A DNA stretch of 64,000 nucleotides from positions 4,921,001 through 4,985,000 of the forward strand of contig NC_072795.1 of the NCBI RefSeq assembly GCF_028583425.1. The letters run 5' to 3'. The notes beneath the pieces were generated by a model. The model saw nothing but the letters and a program-made list of their open reading frames with translations. It searched no databases and was not told the origin of the DNA. How positions within the stretch are numbered: the stretch's first letter is position 1; the number at the start of each line of letters is the position of its first letter. The DNA is from Eublepharis macularius (taxonomy: Eukaryota > Chordata > Lepidosauria > Squamata > Eublepharidae). Both the position numbers and the translations under genes were made by a program. Below, in pieces: positions 32,001 through 44,558 of the stretch.

Positions 32001-35000
32001 TCTGTTGCAGTTTAAAAATCTACTTTCTTTCCTCTCTGTTTTTGTCAATCTGTCCCGTTTCAAGAGATAGCGATCTTTACCTTCTCTTCAACTTTCTCGG
32101 GTTGTAATCGCTGTTTCGATCTTAAATTCTCCTCTCGACTTCCCTCCCCGATCGAAGCTTGGGTATGTAGGTCTTATGCCAGCCGAATTGGCCCCAAAAT
32201 TGCCGCAGAGATTATAGCCGACCCGTCGCAGGGTGGGACCTCAAGGATCGGGGGGGAGACTCCTTGTGTAGAGCCCCCCCTCGTCCGAGATCTAGCTCAC
32301 CCTAGGGTCTTGAGCGTTCTTTGCCTGCTCCCCGCCTGAGAGCAGTCGGCCGCGGGTTATTTTCACCCCTCCGGCCGGTTAAAACGGCAATCCGGTCAGC
32401 TCCGCAAATGGAGCTGCGTTAGACCTCCATGAATCCCAAACCGGAAGTCCAGAAAGCAGTGTTTGAATGCTTTTGGCGGTCAGTGTTGCGTTCCTGACCT
32501 GCCTGCAGAAAGCAAGTTTAACCACGTGTGATTGCTTGTGTGTACATTTTCCATTTGTTGCAATACATTTTAGTTGTAAGTGTAAATATAGTAAAGATCC
32601 AGTAGCACCTTTAAGACCAACCAACTTTATTGTAGCATAAGTTTTTCGAGAGCCCCAGCTCTCTTCGTAAGATGCATCTGACGAAGAGAGCTGTGGCTCT
32701 CGAAAAATTATCCTACTACATAATTCCCTTAGCGTCTTTCACACAACTCACAGGGATTCGACAGAGCAGGTGCATTAGTGCGTCCCTAGCGGGGATCCCT
32801 TCCACTGCCTGATCTGTTCCCACGAGGCCAGAATGGGCCAGTGCCAGGTGCATGAGCCTGCCCAGCCCTCCCTCCGCATGCCCTGCTGCTTGCGTTCGCA
32901 CTCCTGGCCAGAAGCTGCAGGAGGAATGAAACGAGAGCTCAAAGGCGCACCAAGAAGCTCTCCGAGGCGGCCCCCAAATGTAGCAGCAGCCCTTCCCTTT
33001 GAGAAGGTGGGCAGGGGGAAAGCCGTGCTGCCGGGTCTCCGCTGCTGGGCAGGCAGGCGCCCAGCTCGCTCCGCTGCCTCCTGGCTGTTCAAGGCAGGTG
33101 GGCGCTGCATGGTTTGCTCACTCCTGTGCCCACCAGCTCCCGTGGCTGTCATGGCAGTGACTCTGGCTCCCCTCCCCAGCAGCACCCGAGCCTGGCCCGC
33201 GACAGACAGCTCGGGTGGGCAGAGCACGTCTCCTTAACTCTCGGCGCTGAGCCAAGCCAGCTGGGGGCTCCTCCTGAGCTAGGGGCAGCCGGCCAACTGA
33301 ACTGCAGCGAAGGAGACCCAGGTCGAGTCCCAGAGGCTGTGCTGCCCCTCCCCCACCCAGCTGGGCTTCAAAAGGCAGCAGGAGGCAAGCTTGTGTGTTG
33401 CTAGCTCTAGGTGGGGAAATTCTGGGGGGTCAGGGGTAGAACTTGGGGACCTCAGTGCGGTATAATGCAATAGAGTCCATCCTCCAAAACAGCCCTCTTT
33501 TCCAGTGTAAAGGATCAAATGGGTTGCCAGCTCCAGGTGGGGAAATTCAGGGGGGGGGAGTGGAGCTTTGGGGACCTCAGTGCGGTATAATGCACTAGAG
33601 TCCACCCTCCAAAGCAGCCCTCTCTTCCAGGGGAAGTGATCATGTCAGTTGGAGATCAGTTGTAACTCCAGGAGATCTCCAGCCACCACCTGGAGGTTGG
33701 GAAGTAGGGTTGTCAACTTCAGGTTGGAAAATTCCTGGAGTTCAGGGAAGGATGGAAGCTTAGCTGGATATAATGCCATCGAGTCCCCTCTCCTAAGCAG
33801 CTGTTCAGGGGAACTGATCTCGGTGGCCTGGAGATGAGTTGTCATTCCAGACCTTCATCATCACCCGGAGGTTGACAGCCTGCCTTCGATGACAGAGCAA
33901 GTCAGGGGGAGAAGAGACTCTGAGGTTGCAAACCTCTCCTGCTTGCTCAGGGGCAGAAGGAATCGCTGCCCCATGGCAAGGAGGTCCACCCAAGGCAGCA
34001 AGCAGAGACTCTTTCCATTTGCAAATCAGGAGCCCTTCTTGCCTGGGTGCACCCTTCTTTTTCTGAGATAAAGGTATTCACAAATCCAGAGGAGTTAGCC
34101 GTGTTAGTCAAGTCCAGTAGCACCTTTAAGACTAACCAACTTTACTGTAGCATAAGCTTTCGAGAATCATAGTTCTCTTCGTCAGATGCATCTGACAAAG
34201 AACTGTGATTCTGGAAAGCTTATGCTACAGTAAAGTTGGTTAGTCTTAAAGGTGCTACAGGAATCTTTTTTTATTTTGTATTCACAAAGTGCCTGGAGAG
34301 AAATGGTGCAGTCACTGCTATTGTAGGGCTCAAGTAGCTTCCCAAGTTCACTCTGGTCTCTAGTGTGCACGTGGGAATGCGCTTAGGAGTAAGACCCACT
34401 GTGCGCACTGCAGCATTTATTTCTGCGTGAAGGCTCAGTGCTCTAAAGGGTCTTGCAGTTGCAGGGTGGGTACTTGCAGAAGGCTTTGCTCAGATAAGTG
34501 AAACTGTTGCAGCAGAGTATATTGGGAGAAGTACGAGTCCCAGACTATGAAGGACTTCTTCTTGCCTATAAAGAACTTGAATTGAACCTGAATATGAATG
34601 GAGGAGCTGATCAGTTGGTGCAATGGGCCTACTCGGCCTAGCAAAACTATACTCCCATCCTAAAGAGAGTCACCCCTTTCTACGCCCATAGACTTCAGTG
34701 GACTGAGAAGGGCGTGTTTAGGAGTGCACTGCTAATCCCCTTAGCCTGGACTGTTGGGAAAAGTGCTCCAATCTCTTGATCATTTTGGATGATTTTTGAG
34801 ATAGAGCAACTAGAATTGTACACAGTATTCCAAATGAAGCTGCACCCTAATGCCATAGGAAAGCATGACAATATTGCCACGGAGGCGGCAGGGAAGCCCG
34901 GCACAGCGCATCCCTCCCAACCGTTTGCTAGAGCCCGTTGCATTTTTTTTACGCAACGGGCTTTGTTGCTAGTGCTACAGTAAAGTTGGTTAGTCTTACG

Positions 35001-38000
35001 GGTGCTACTGGATCTTTACTATTTTGCTACTACAGACTGACACGGATAACTCCTCTGGTTGTAAGTGTAGGCTCCTTGGGGCAAGGAGCTGCCCTGTTTT
35101 GTACTGTGTACATTGATGTCTATGTCCACTGTCCCAGCATGGTGTCGTGTCAGAGCAGGATCTGGGAGACTTGGGTTCCAATCCCCACTCTGCCACGGAC
35201 TTGCTGGTTGACCTGGGGCCAATCGTACACTCAACCTACCTCGCAGGATGGTTGTGAAGATACAGTGGAGGAGAGGAGAACAGTGGGTCCCCACGGGGGT
35301 TAAGGCAGAACAGAAATAAAGTACACAAATTGCTAAATCTACAACTCATAAAATAAAACTGGAATAGAACACAGTAAACTTAAAACTGACAGTTGAAAGA
35401 CGTAAGCCCGGACAGTCCCTTCTGTCTGATCTGCGTACTGAAGCCCTGTCTTTGGCCCCCAAGTAATTTCACGAGTAAACACAAATTTTTGAAAGGACTT
35501 GTTTCCGATGTCACGTATGCAGAATATTTCCTGGGTTCTTTGAAATCTGAGGGGGACCAGCAGGAGGGCGAATGTTATAAGCAGAACATCTTGAGGGAGT
35601 AATTGCAAGTTTTGTTAGAGGTCGCTCAAAAGCTCAACTTGATTCCTTAAAAACCAATAATGCTGATCGGGCTAACTGGTATTTTTTTCTGAAAGTCTTG
35701 GGCTTGAGTTGCTAAGTTGGCCTTGTGCATCATAGATACAAATACAGTGGCGCTGACTGACCATTTCCTTTCTAGCTTGGAGGGGAAACTCTCTCGTATA
35801 CCCGGTTCAGTCTGGCCAGGCAGCCAGACGGAGACAACAGCCACGTGGAAATGAAGCTTTCTGCTGAAGATGAGGAAGGAGGTGAAAATGGAGTGATCGA
35901 CCATGTTCATACCAGGCCTCTGAAGTCAAGGAACACCAGTCGACATCTCTGCTGCATCTGCTCCGCAGTGGCCCTACTTTTACTCGCAGGTAAGAGGTGC
36001 AGGCAGGGGCCAACAAGGACATGGTGAAATACATACTGGGCTTTGCTCCTGGTAACGTCATCTGGGAAGCGAAGGTCTGCATCTTCACTGGTTTCGCTAG
36101 GGCCGCCTTTGCCTGTCGAAAGCATTCAAGAGTCCTGAAATGTCTGCTACTCCACATTTTTGCCTTGCCTCGAGCAGGCTCATAAGTACGCTTGCAGTCA
36201 GCCCTTAGCTGGCAGGTTTGCTTTCTGCTGGTGTAATATACCCCAGAGGGCATGCTGTAGAAGCAAGAGTTGGCTAGTGTGATATAAAGCGGGAAAGCAA
36301 AGCACAAGACCTCCTGGAGGAACGCTTCGTCTCTCTGGATTTGACGAGGCTGAGGCTTCCTTTATATACGTTAAAGAGTCCAGTAGCACCTTTAAGACGA
36401 ACCAACTTTACGGTAGCATAAGCTTTTGAGAACCACAGTTCTCTTTGTCAGATGCATGGAGGGTAAGAAGGAACTGGCCAGATACATAGAGAGGGTAAGG
36501 GGAGAGGGGGGGAGTGAATGCAAATCAATTTGCTTCTGATAATTGCTTCTGAAATCAGTTACTTCTGATAATGAGAACCATTCATAGTCTCTATTCAATC
36601 CAAATTTGCATATGAATTCCAATTCAGCAGCTTGTTGGATTTTGTTTTTGAAAGGTTTCTGTAGGACTATGGCGACCTTTAAATCCTTGATGGAATGTCC
36701 TGGTAGATTGAAGTGATAGATTTATATACATTGATTTTTTTTGTTGTTACAGTGGGTTTGAGTATAATTCACTCCTTTGATCTTCCGTTTTTTTATGACT
36801 CTTCAGTGGCATGCATCTGTCATTTATCTGACAAAGCTGAAGTTCATTCATCTCATGTGCTAAAACTCTTTAGGGTTTCTGATTGGCTACCTGAGTTTCC
36901 GTACACGGATGCCAGCACCAGCAGAATGTGTGAATGGCGTTCAACCGTGTCAGAATAACCTATGTCCATCTTTGGATGTGAAAGAACCTCTTAACTCTGA
37001 AGTGGAAGAACCAGAACCCGAGCCTGTGATGTACTGGGGGGATCTCCAAAAGATATTGTCAGAGAAGCTGCGCACTACAAGTTTCCTAGAAAAAGTCCGG
37101 TAAGACCAAGGAACCCTTCGAGGTGGCACAAGCCAGCTTTTTGTCAAGATGGTGAGTGCCAGCCGACTGAATGTGATCCTCTTGTTTCCAGAAGGGTCTC
37201 TTCTACTTCCCATGAGGCTGGCACAGCCGGAGATGAAGAGCTGGCCAACTACATTCACACTGAGTTTAGCAGCTACAAGCTGGACAAAGTCTGGAATGAT
37301 GAGCACTACGTTAGGCTGCAGGTTCTGGGAAGGTAGGTGTGGTTCCTCATTCTTAAGTACCTGCTCTTTTGGAGTCCTCCTGAAAACACAGTGTAGTGAA
37401 ATTGCTGAGGGGTGAAGAACCCACAAGTTACTTAGGTGATCTCCCCGTATGGCATATCGTATGTGCAAAGTCTGTTTTTTAGGAAAACATGGAACAGGCT
37501 TCTCGGTGTCCCCTAAACTCCCAATTCCTTCATCCCAAAGGGTGGGCTTGCTGAGTGTTGGCTCTTGGCTGGGGCAGGTGGTGCTTCGATCACAGGATTT
37601 ATCAAAAAAACGGAGGGTCCTGACAATTGCTAAGTTACAGAATTCAAGACCACCTAACGAAATAAAGCTACTCCAAGTCAGTTTATTTCTGCATAGGCTG
37701 CATAACAACAGCTATGTTGGTATGCAGCCTTCACTTGAAGCAGCACCCAACGTTGGGATAATGGTGATTTAAATGGAAGTCTGTAATTTTTGAAAATAAT
37801 GTCGGAACAATCTACATATTCCATCTTTGAAAAAGGGAATCTGGAAATAGGACCGTCAGCCGGTCATCCCGTCAGATGGACGTTTCTGTCTATGTGCTAT
37901 TGTGACCATTTGGACCATTGTACAAATAATTGAACTACTGGGCAAAACAAAAATAATAGTATGAAGTGGAATGATCATTACCAATAATGTCTGTTATGCA

Positions 38001-41000
38001 CTAAGCACTTTATAGGTCTGGTGATGGAGACTGTATAATGATCGTGAATTATTTGAATGGCAATAACAATGTATTGTTATGCCAATATAGATTAAAATCA
38101 TATGCCAATAATCAATACTGAACAATACTAGGCCTAGCTTCTGTATTCTCTAGATGAACTTTTAAACTTTGCATGAACTTTCAGTGTATTTTTTCTATGT
38201 GTAAGGTAATTCAACAGGTGTGCTTTCATCCTTTGACAATTAATTAAAATAGTGGACTCTACCGAGATTGATGTTCCTCTATCAGAGATTCAACCAATGG
38301 TGATCGTCCAACTTAGCTTTTTCTTGACACCTGTCAGAGATTTATAGTCTTCTTTTGCAGTACTGACTATGACATAATTTTTTAACTAATTGGAAGGCTG
38401 TACTATGAAATTATGAATATTCAGTGAAGTGTCAAACCAATCATTTGTTTGTGCTATCATGTGAATAGACCTTAAATATTTGCATATGATTGGGTATATA
38501 ATTGCAAACACAGATAGAATAAGCAGAGTACTGATGGAAGAGATCTCTTGAGAGAATCTAGGTGAGAACCTATCTTTACCTATGCATTTCATAGAAACTT
38601 TGAGCAATGTTAAATTTAGGATTTATTAAGAAATGTTAGTGAACTTATTTCTTATTGCCTTTCTGTGTTCTGTTGTTATAGGATTCATATTAATAGCCAT
38701 TTATATTTTGATTACTTCATTAAAAACTAGGGTGTATTTCAATAAAGTGAAATAAATTCTAGATTGGTGTCTGTGTGTTTGATAAAGAGTTGCAAAGCAA
38801 TATTGAACCCTATATAAATAAATGTACTGATAAACAGCTGGTTCAAAGAACTTACCTGTTTGACAGGTCTAAAGACTAACTGCTTTCGGCTTCCCCGGAG
38901 AGAGATCCATCTTTCTCCTGGCTAGTTGAAGCTTAGTTTTAGACACGGGCAACGGCCTGTTACAGTATGATTAATACTTTGTATGAAACTGACTTGGAGT
39001 AGCTTTATTTTGTTAGGTGCTCTTGAATTCTGTAATTGATCACAGGATCAACAGTGCTCTGCAAAAGGGAAAAGAGAAAACTAGAGACTAGAACTGGAAG
39101 AGTCTCCCAATACTCGTGATCAGATATCCAGTATCTTAGAAGCCCACTTAGCGTTCCTTCCTAACAGGAGCTTTTCAAACACTGCTTAAATCTGTATGCA
39201 TGATGCCAATATCTTTTCCCCTTAGCTCTCCAAATGTCATTTCGATGGAAATTCCAGGTGGAAATAAAGAATCTCTTGACGTGTCAGAGGCTTATGTAGC
39301 ATACAGCGGAAATGGAACTGTTGCTGTAAGTTGGTTTTGCGTGTATTGATTGCTCAAGCAGGGGTTTAAGATGCTAGTGTAGCATCCAGTATTGCATCAC
39401 GAGCTTGCTTTAGCTAGCAGGGTGGTCTGGTAATGGGTTGGCAAGAAAGGAGACAAAGCGTTGAACTCCTTGTCTCGTAGCTCAAGGCTTGAACCAGGTG
39501 CTGCCTTGTAAAGGTCAAAATGGACAGGCATACTTTATGCTGTGGTGGTCCTTGGCTTTTTTTACAATGGTGGGTGGCAAGAATGGCAGAGGCCTTGGCA
39601 TAGCAGTCCCCTTGGTTCGATCCACAGAGATCTGTTGAGGTCCAATTGTACTTTTATCTCGTAGGGCAAACCAGTTTATGCCAATTTTGGCCGCAGCGAA
39701 GACTTCAACACGCTGATGGAGAAAAAGATTAATGTAAGCGGGACGGTGATCATTGTCAGAGCCGGAACAATTACGTTTGCTGAGAAGGTAAGAGTTGTCC
39801 GCTTCTCATCAGAAAGGTCTGGAAACTGAAAATACTGTATTGGTAACAATCACAAAGGGCCGGCTCCTTATATTTGCAGTGCACTCTCAGAAAGTGGGAG
39901 GGGGAATCGGTATCAAATGAATCATGAAGATAACCGCCAGGAGACCTGCTGTAACACACCAGGCTTGGATTCTAGACTGTTTCTTGAAAAACAAAACTTA
40001 GAAGAACGCAGACCATTTTCATGACTTCAGGCTAGGCAGTCACTAAACCTCCTTTCAGATTGTTCTTTAATATCGTTGCACAATGCTGCCCTTCGGTATC
40101 AAGAATACACCATTAATGTGCAGTGATGGCCCTGTAGCTCCACAGAATGAAATGCTTATGTATTCTCTGCTTTGTGCTGACAATCTCCTCCTGTGCCTTT
40201 ACTCAGTAGTTCTGTGGCACCGGATTCCCATAAGAAAGGGGGTGTCTTCCCAATTCCACTCCAGTTCCTGGGGGGGTCCCCCTCTCCCAGGAGCCGCATC
40301 TGGGGGGAGATGAGTGGGGGGGAGGGTACCAGCAAGTCCTATTCTGCTAATGGCCTTACGGTTAACGGAAATTACCGTGGAGATCTTTGGGGTGTCCACT
40401 TTGGTGGTTTCACAGAACTCTGTGTCTGAAGAAGGCCTGTGCTGCCATTCTTGATGATAAAAAAAAAACTAGCTAACAGACAAGCTGCTCCCTGGTTGTC
40501 TAGAACAGAAGGGGAAGTAATGATGAATACATCTCCCAGCTGTTGGTTGAACACTGTGATCTTAATGTGGTGGTCTCATTGATATGAGTGTCCTAAAAAG
40601 GATACGGAAGAATGAGTTATTACTCTCTAGCCGTGAGTCAGTGGCAGTCAATGCTCCATTCCTTGTCAGGAGTGACTGCCCTTTGTGGAATGGGCTTTCC
40701 AAGGAGGTGAGGGGACACAATCCCTGGAAACTTTTAGGAGCTGCTGCAAAGCTATTTCATTTGCTAGGGGTTTTCATGTGGTTTGAACAGCACCCATTCT
40801 TTCGGCGGGAGGGGCGGGAATCAATGGGGCTTTATATTATTAATGGTTTCATTCAGAGTTGTAAGCAGCCGTGAGGCACCCAGGAAAAGGAGGGCGGTTA
40901 AAAACATTAACAAAAAAATTAAACATTTCTTAAAAGGGATTGATTGGGGAATTGGTCCTATATTGCAGAATATTATTTATGACAACCGTTTTTGGAGCAT

Positions 41001-44000
41001 GAGCAGGCTTGATGCATCCACTCAAGTTTGCCTGTTGATTTTTGTACATGTAGATGTCTTACATAAAACTTAAGTTCTGCTACCTGAGCATTCCAGAAAG
41101 CATTTGATGTCCTGCCTGTTGGCCCTTTTAACCAAAAATCATCTCTGCTTTGACACTGATGCTCTGGCTTCTGTTCAGATTTCACTGTTCTTTGCCTTTC
41201 TGTGAAGAGCTTTTCAAAGTCTAACATGGAGACTTTGCCATAGGAGGCCTGGTTTCTCTTGTTGCAATTCTCCTGTAGTTCCAGCTGTGGTTTTATATTA
41301 TTAATGTGTGTGGGTTGCCCTCAAGTCACAGCTGACTTATGGTGACCCCTGGTGGGGTTTACGTGGCAAGAGACTAACAGAGATGGTTTGCCGTTCTGCC
41401 TCTTCAGCCCTGGTCTTTGCTGGAGGTCTCCCATCCAATTACTAACCAAGGCCGACCCTGCTTAGCTTCTGAGATCTGACGAGATCAGGCTCACCTGGGC
41501 TATCCAGGTCAAGGCATATTATAAATAGCAAGGAGCAATACAGAAATGTAGCCACAAAGTTGAGGATTGGTCTGTAGTAGGTGACGTCCTCTCTACTGAG
41601 CCACATACTGTAGCTCAACTTGTTTTGTTTTGTTTTTTTTTAAAAAAACTTTGTTTACACCCTGTCTTTCTCCCAGAGGGGACCCGAAGTGGCTTACTGC
41701 ACATCATTCTTTCCTTTGTTTTTTCCACTTAACAACCCTGTGAGGTAGGTTAGGCTGGGAATATGAGATCAGGGAGGTCTCCCCGCAAACTTGCATGGCA
41801 GATTGAACCTGGGTCGCCCAGATCCTAGACTGTCACTCTAGCCACTACGAAGAAAAAAAGACAATTGGTGTCAAAGGAAGAACCTTTAATAATAGTATAA
41901 CTCCCGCTGTGCATTGTGCATACACTGGAAAGACACTAAAAGGACTTTGGAAGATTTCCCCCTGACAAAGCTTTATGTGAAACACGTAGGGGTTGTGCTG
42001 TTGTTAAAGATTCTTCCCTTTGCAGCAGTTGCCTTCTTTTCTTCATTTTGCCTTAGTGCGGTCTTCCCTTCTTCATTGACTCTAGCTATTACCCCACACT
42101 GGATGTCACTGTATTTATGTTTTGGCTTGCAAAAAAAATCCCACCTGTCAAGCATGTGTCGTCCCAGGGGCAGTGTAGGGGGTGCAGAAGAGAGGAACCG
42201 TGGCTGCAGAAGGGGTTGAGGCTCTTGGCTCGAGCATGGCAAATGGCTGGTTGCTGGCTGGCTTCGTGAGAATTGCTGACCACCTCTCCAAACGCCTCTC
42301 CTAGGTGGCCAACGCCCAGAAGTGGGGTGCTGTCGGAGTCTTGATATTCCCTTCCCCAGCTGACTACAGGGAGCTTGGAGAGGGTGTGGCGCAGTTTGGA
42401 CATGTGAGTATCTGGTAGCTCTCTCGAATGAACGCAGGAAGTAATTCGGCATTTCCTGGTCAGGTGGATTTTCAGCCCTAGGTGCACATGGGAATCAAAA
42501 GCCAAACATACGGGCTTCCGCCTGAGTAAATACAACCACAAGGCGCACCACCTCACGGGAGTAATCTTCTACTGCTCCCGGGTGCCCCTAGACGTCACTG
42601 TTCCTGGAACTCTTGCTTTTCCCTTTGGCAGGCTCACCTTGGGACTGGTGACCCTTTCACCCCAGGGTTTCCTTCTTTCAACCATACCCAGTTTCCGCCA
42701 GCTGAATCTTCCGGGTTGCCCCGCGTTCCTGTGCAGACCATCTCCAGATCAGCTGCAAATAAGCTGTTCAGGTAAAAATGGTTCTTCCTTTTTCAAAACT
42801 CGGGCAGCTGTATTCCTGCTGTCCTTGGGAGTCAGCGGTGCCACATAACAAGCTTCAGTGCTTCCTGCTTGCCTTGAGGCTTACTTGGAAGTCACCAGGT
42901 AGCCAAATTGTTTCTGGTGGAGGAGGAGGAGGGGCTTGCCCACGGGCAGGTCTGAGCGCTTCTCCAGCAGGGGCACTTCATAAGATGATGCCGCTTGGTG
43001 GGGAGAAGGGTAAGCTAATGGCTGGTGTGTTTTCCGGCATCTGGGGAGCCGCCTTCGTGGAGAGCGGTCAGTTACGCAGACCACGCCAACTCCTCGCACC
43101 TGAAGTTTGTAGAAAGATTGGCGGCATGGTTCTGGTGCTTAAAAGTATGACTGCTGGTGAATGTAAGCAGCAGTCTTGCACTTAACTGGAACTTTGTGTA
43201 TAACTCTTTTGCACAACTAGCAAAGAGGGAGTAAAATAAGTTGTAAAAAAGACTTGAGCTGCCATGGTACAGGCCAAAGGGTAGTGAGGCACCTCGTCTG
43301 GTCACGGGCGTGCTTTCATGTGGAATCCAGAGCTGTTCTCGGTGATGTGCGCAAGGCTCCTGCCTGCTGTGAAAACAGCTGAAATCCAAGCTTTCTGTCT
43401 TGGTAAGCTGCAGGTGGTTTAAGTGGTGACATCTTCACCTCCTGAACCGTGCAGGATTCAAGTTATTGTCTAAATCTCTGCCTGCCAACCTTGCCACAGG
43501 ATTAACTTGTGTGCATGTTTAGCATAACTCCCTTTGCTCTCAAGCACAGAAAGAGTCCTGAAAGATAGCCAAGGTCTTGGGGAGGAACAGATTCAAAACA
43601 GGGGTGACAAGTGTGGGCTCTACTTCTCAGCCACATGAACGGGCAAGCCTGTCCAACCACTTGGATTGGGACATTCAAGGCTCCTTGCAAGTTGGATTCG
43701 AAAGACGCTGCTGGAGTAACTGTTAGTCTCCGAGTCAACAATGAACTAGTAGAGAGGAGAATCCTAAATGTCTTTGGTGTCGTCAAAGGTTTTGAGGAGC
43801 CAGGTAAGCTCTGAGCCACTGCAGCTGTGTGAAGAGTGTACGCATGTGTGTCTGTGAGAGAGAAAAGAAGGTGCAGTGATCAAGTACTGGGAATCGGTCC
43901 ATAAGGAAGGGATGCAAGCCCACAAACTCACTTTACTCTTAACAAGTCAAGTCAACTGTGCTGATACGGACTGTGGTCTGTGCTCTTATAGGCCCGCAGG

Positions 44001-44475
44001 TTGCAGGGAGTCCTTACTTCGTGTTGCGTTACTGAGAGGGCGTTTTTGTACAAAATAGTAGGAAAACCTACTCCTCCCTTTTCCGCATCGACAGTGTAGT
44101 AGAACTGAACACGCAAAGGAAAGGGCACATCCAGGCATTCCCCAGGTTACCGAGTCTTCAGGCAGCAGCTGTTCAAAGCTCAGTGGCAGCCAGCGCCCAG
44201 CACAAGTTGGCTTTTCAGAATGCACTGGCTTAGGCCAAGAAGAAAGAAAACGGCCCATCTTTAGAGGCCAGGATGAATTCTGAAGTGAAGCCAGAAAGGC
44301 CAGCGACCCAAGCCTTGTGTGTTTGTGGGAAGAATGACTGGCAGCACACAGCATCGGTAGGTTAATTTTTTTCCCAAGTGAATGGGTCCCAACAAAGCTT
44401 TGGGGTCATGTTCCTGTTCTAGTGTAGACACTTAAAACCATCACACTGGCTGGAGCTTCCAGCGAACATATAGAG

Positions 44476-44558
<83 letters not shown>

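Larger units (their letters stand above)
26335..32449 (-). mobile_element. Full-length L1 LINE retrotransposon, apparently intact
   Basis: Flanked by a 16-bp perfect direct repeat CAGAAAGCAGTGTTTG (26319-26334, 32450-32465). On the minus strand it has a GC-rich 5' UTR of about 0.9 kb, ORF1, ORF2, an AT-rich 3' UTR, an AATAAA shortly before the end and a poly(A) of 10. Both ORFs are open over full length. The perfect duplication and open frames indicate very recent insertion. Orientation is antisense to TFRC, the orientation usually tolerated in introns. Confidence 0.95.
26016..35775 (+). other. TFRC: TFRC intron 2, hosting the L1
   Basis: About 9.8 kb, of which 6.1 kb is the antisense L1 (26335-32449). 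The rest holds Penelope hairpins, CAGGGTTGCCA-type hAT copies and a tRNA SINE. Without the L1 the intron would be about 3.6 kb. Confidence 0.85.

Noticed and set aside
32775..33237. Frames of 134-150 codons on both strands in intron 2
   Set aside because: Mutually overlapping GC-rich frames with no splice agreement with TFRC and no recognisable domain.
36950..37708. 252-codon minus-strand frame across TFRC exons 4 and 5
   Set aside because: Antisense of real exons; the plus-strand exons are proven by phase and conservation.
41410..41515. Possible 5S rRNA gene
   Set aside because: Only the central and 3'-type parts match, with substitutions, and it is fused to a LINE-type tail, so it is a SINE.
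41973..42556. 155-159-codon minus-strand frames near TFRC exon 8
   Set aside because: They run through exon 8 antisense and have no domain or conservation signal.
42960..43185. Alternative TFRC exon 10 after ctccagcag
   Set aside because: The frame there does not match the family. The segment at 43631-43803 matches in sequence and phase.
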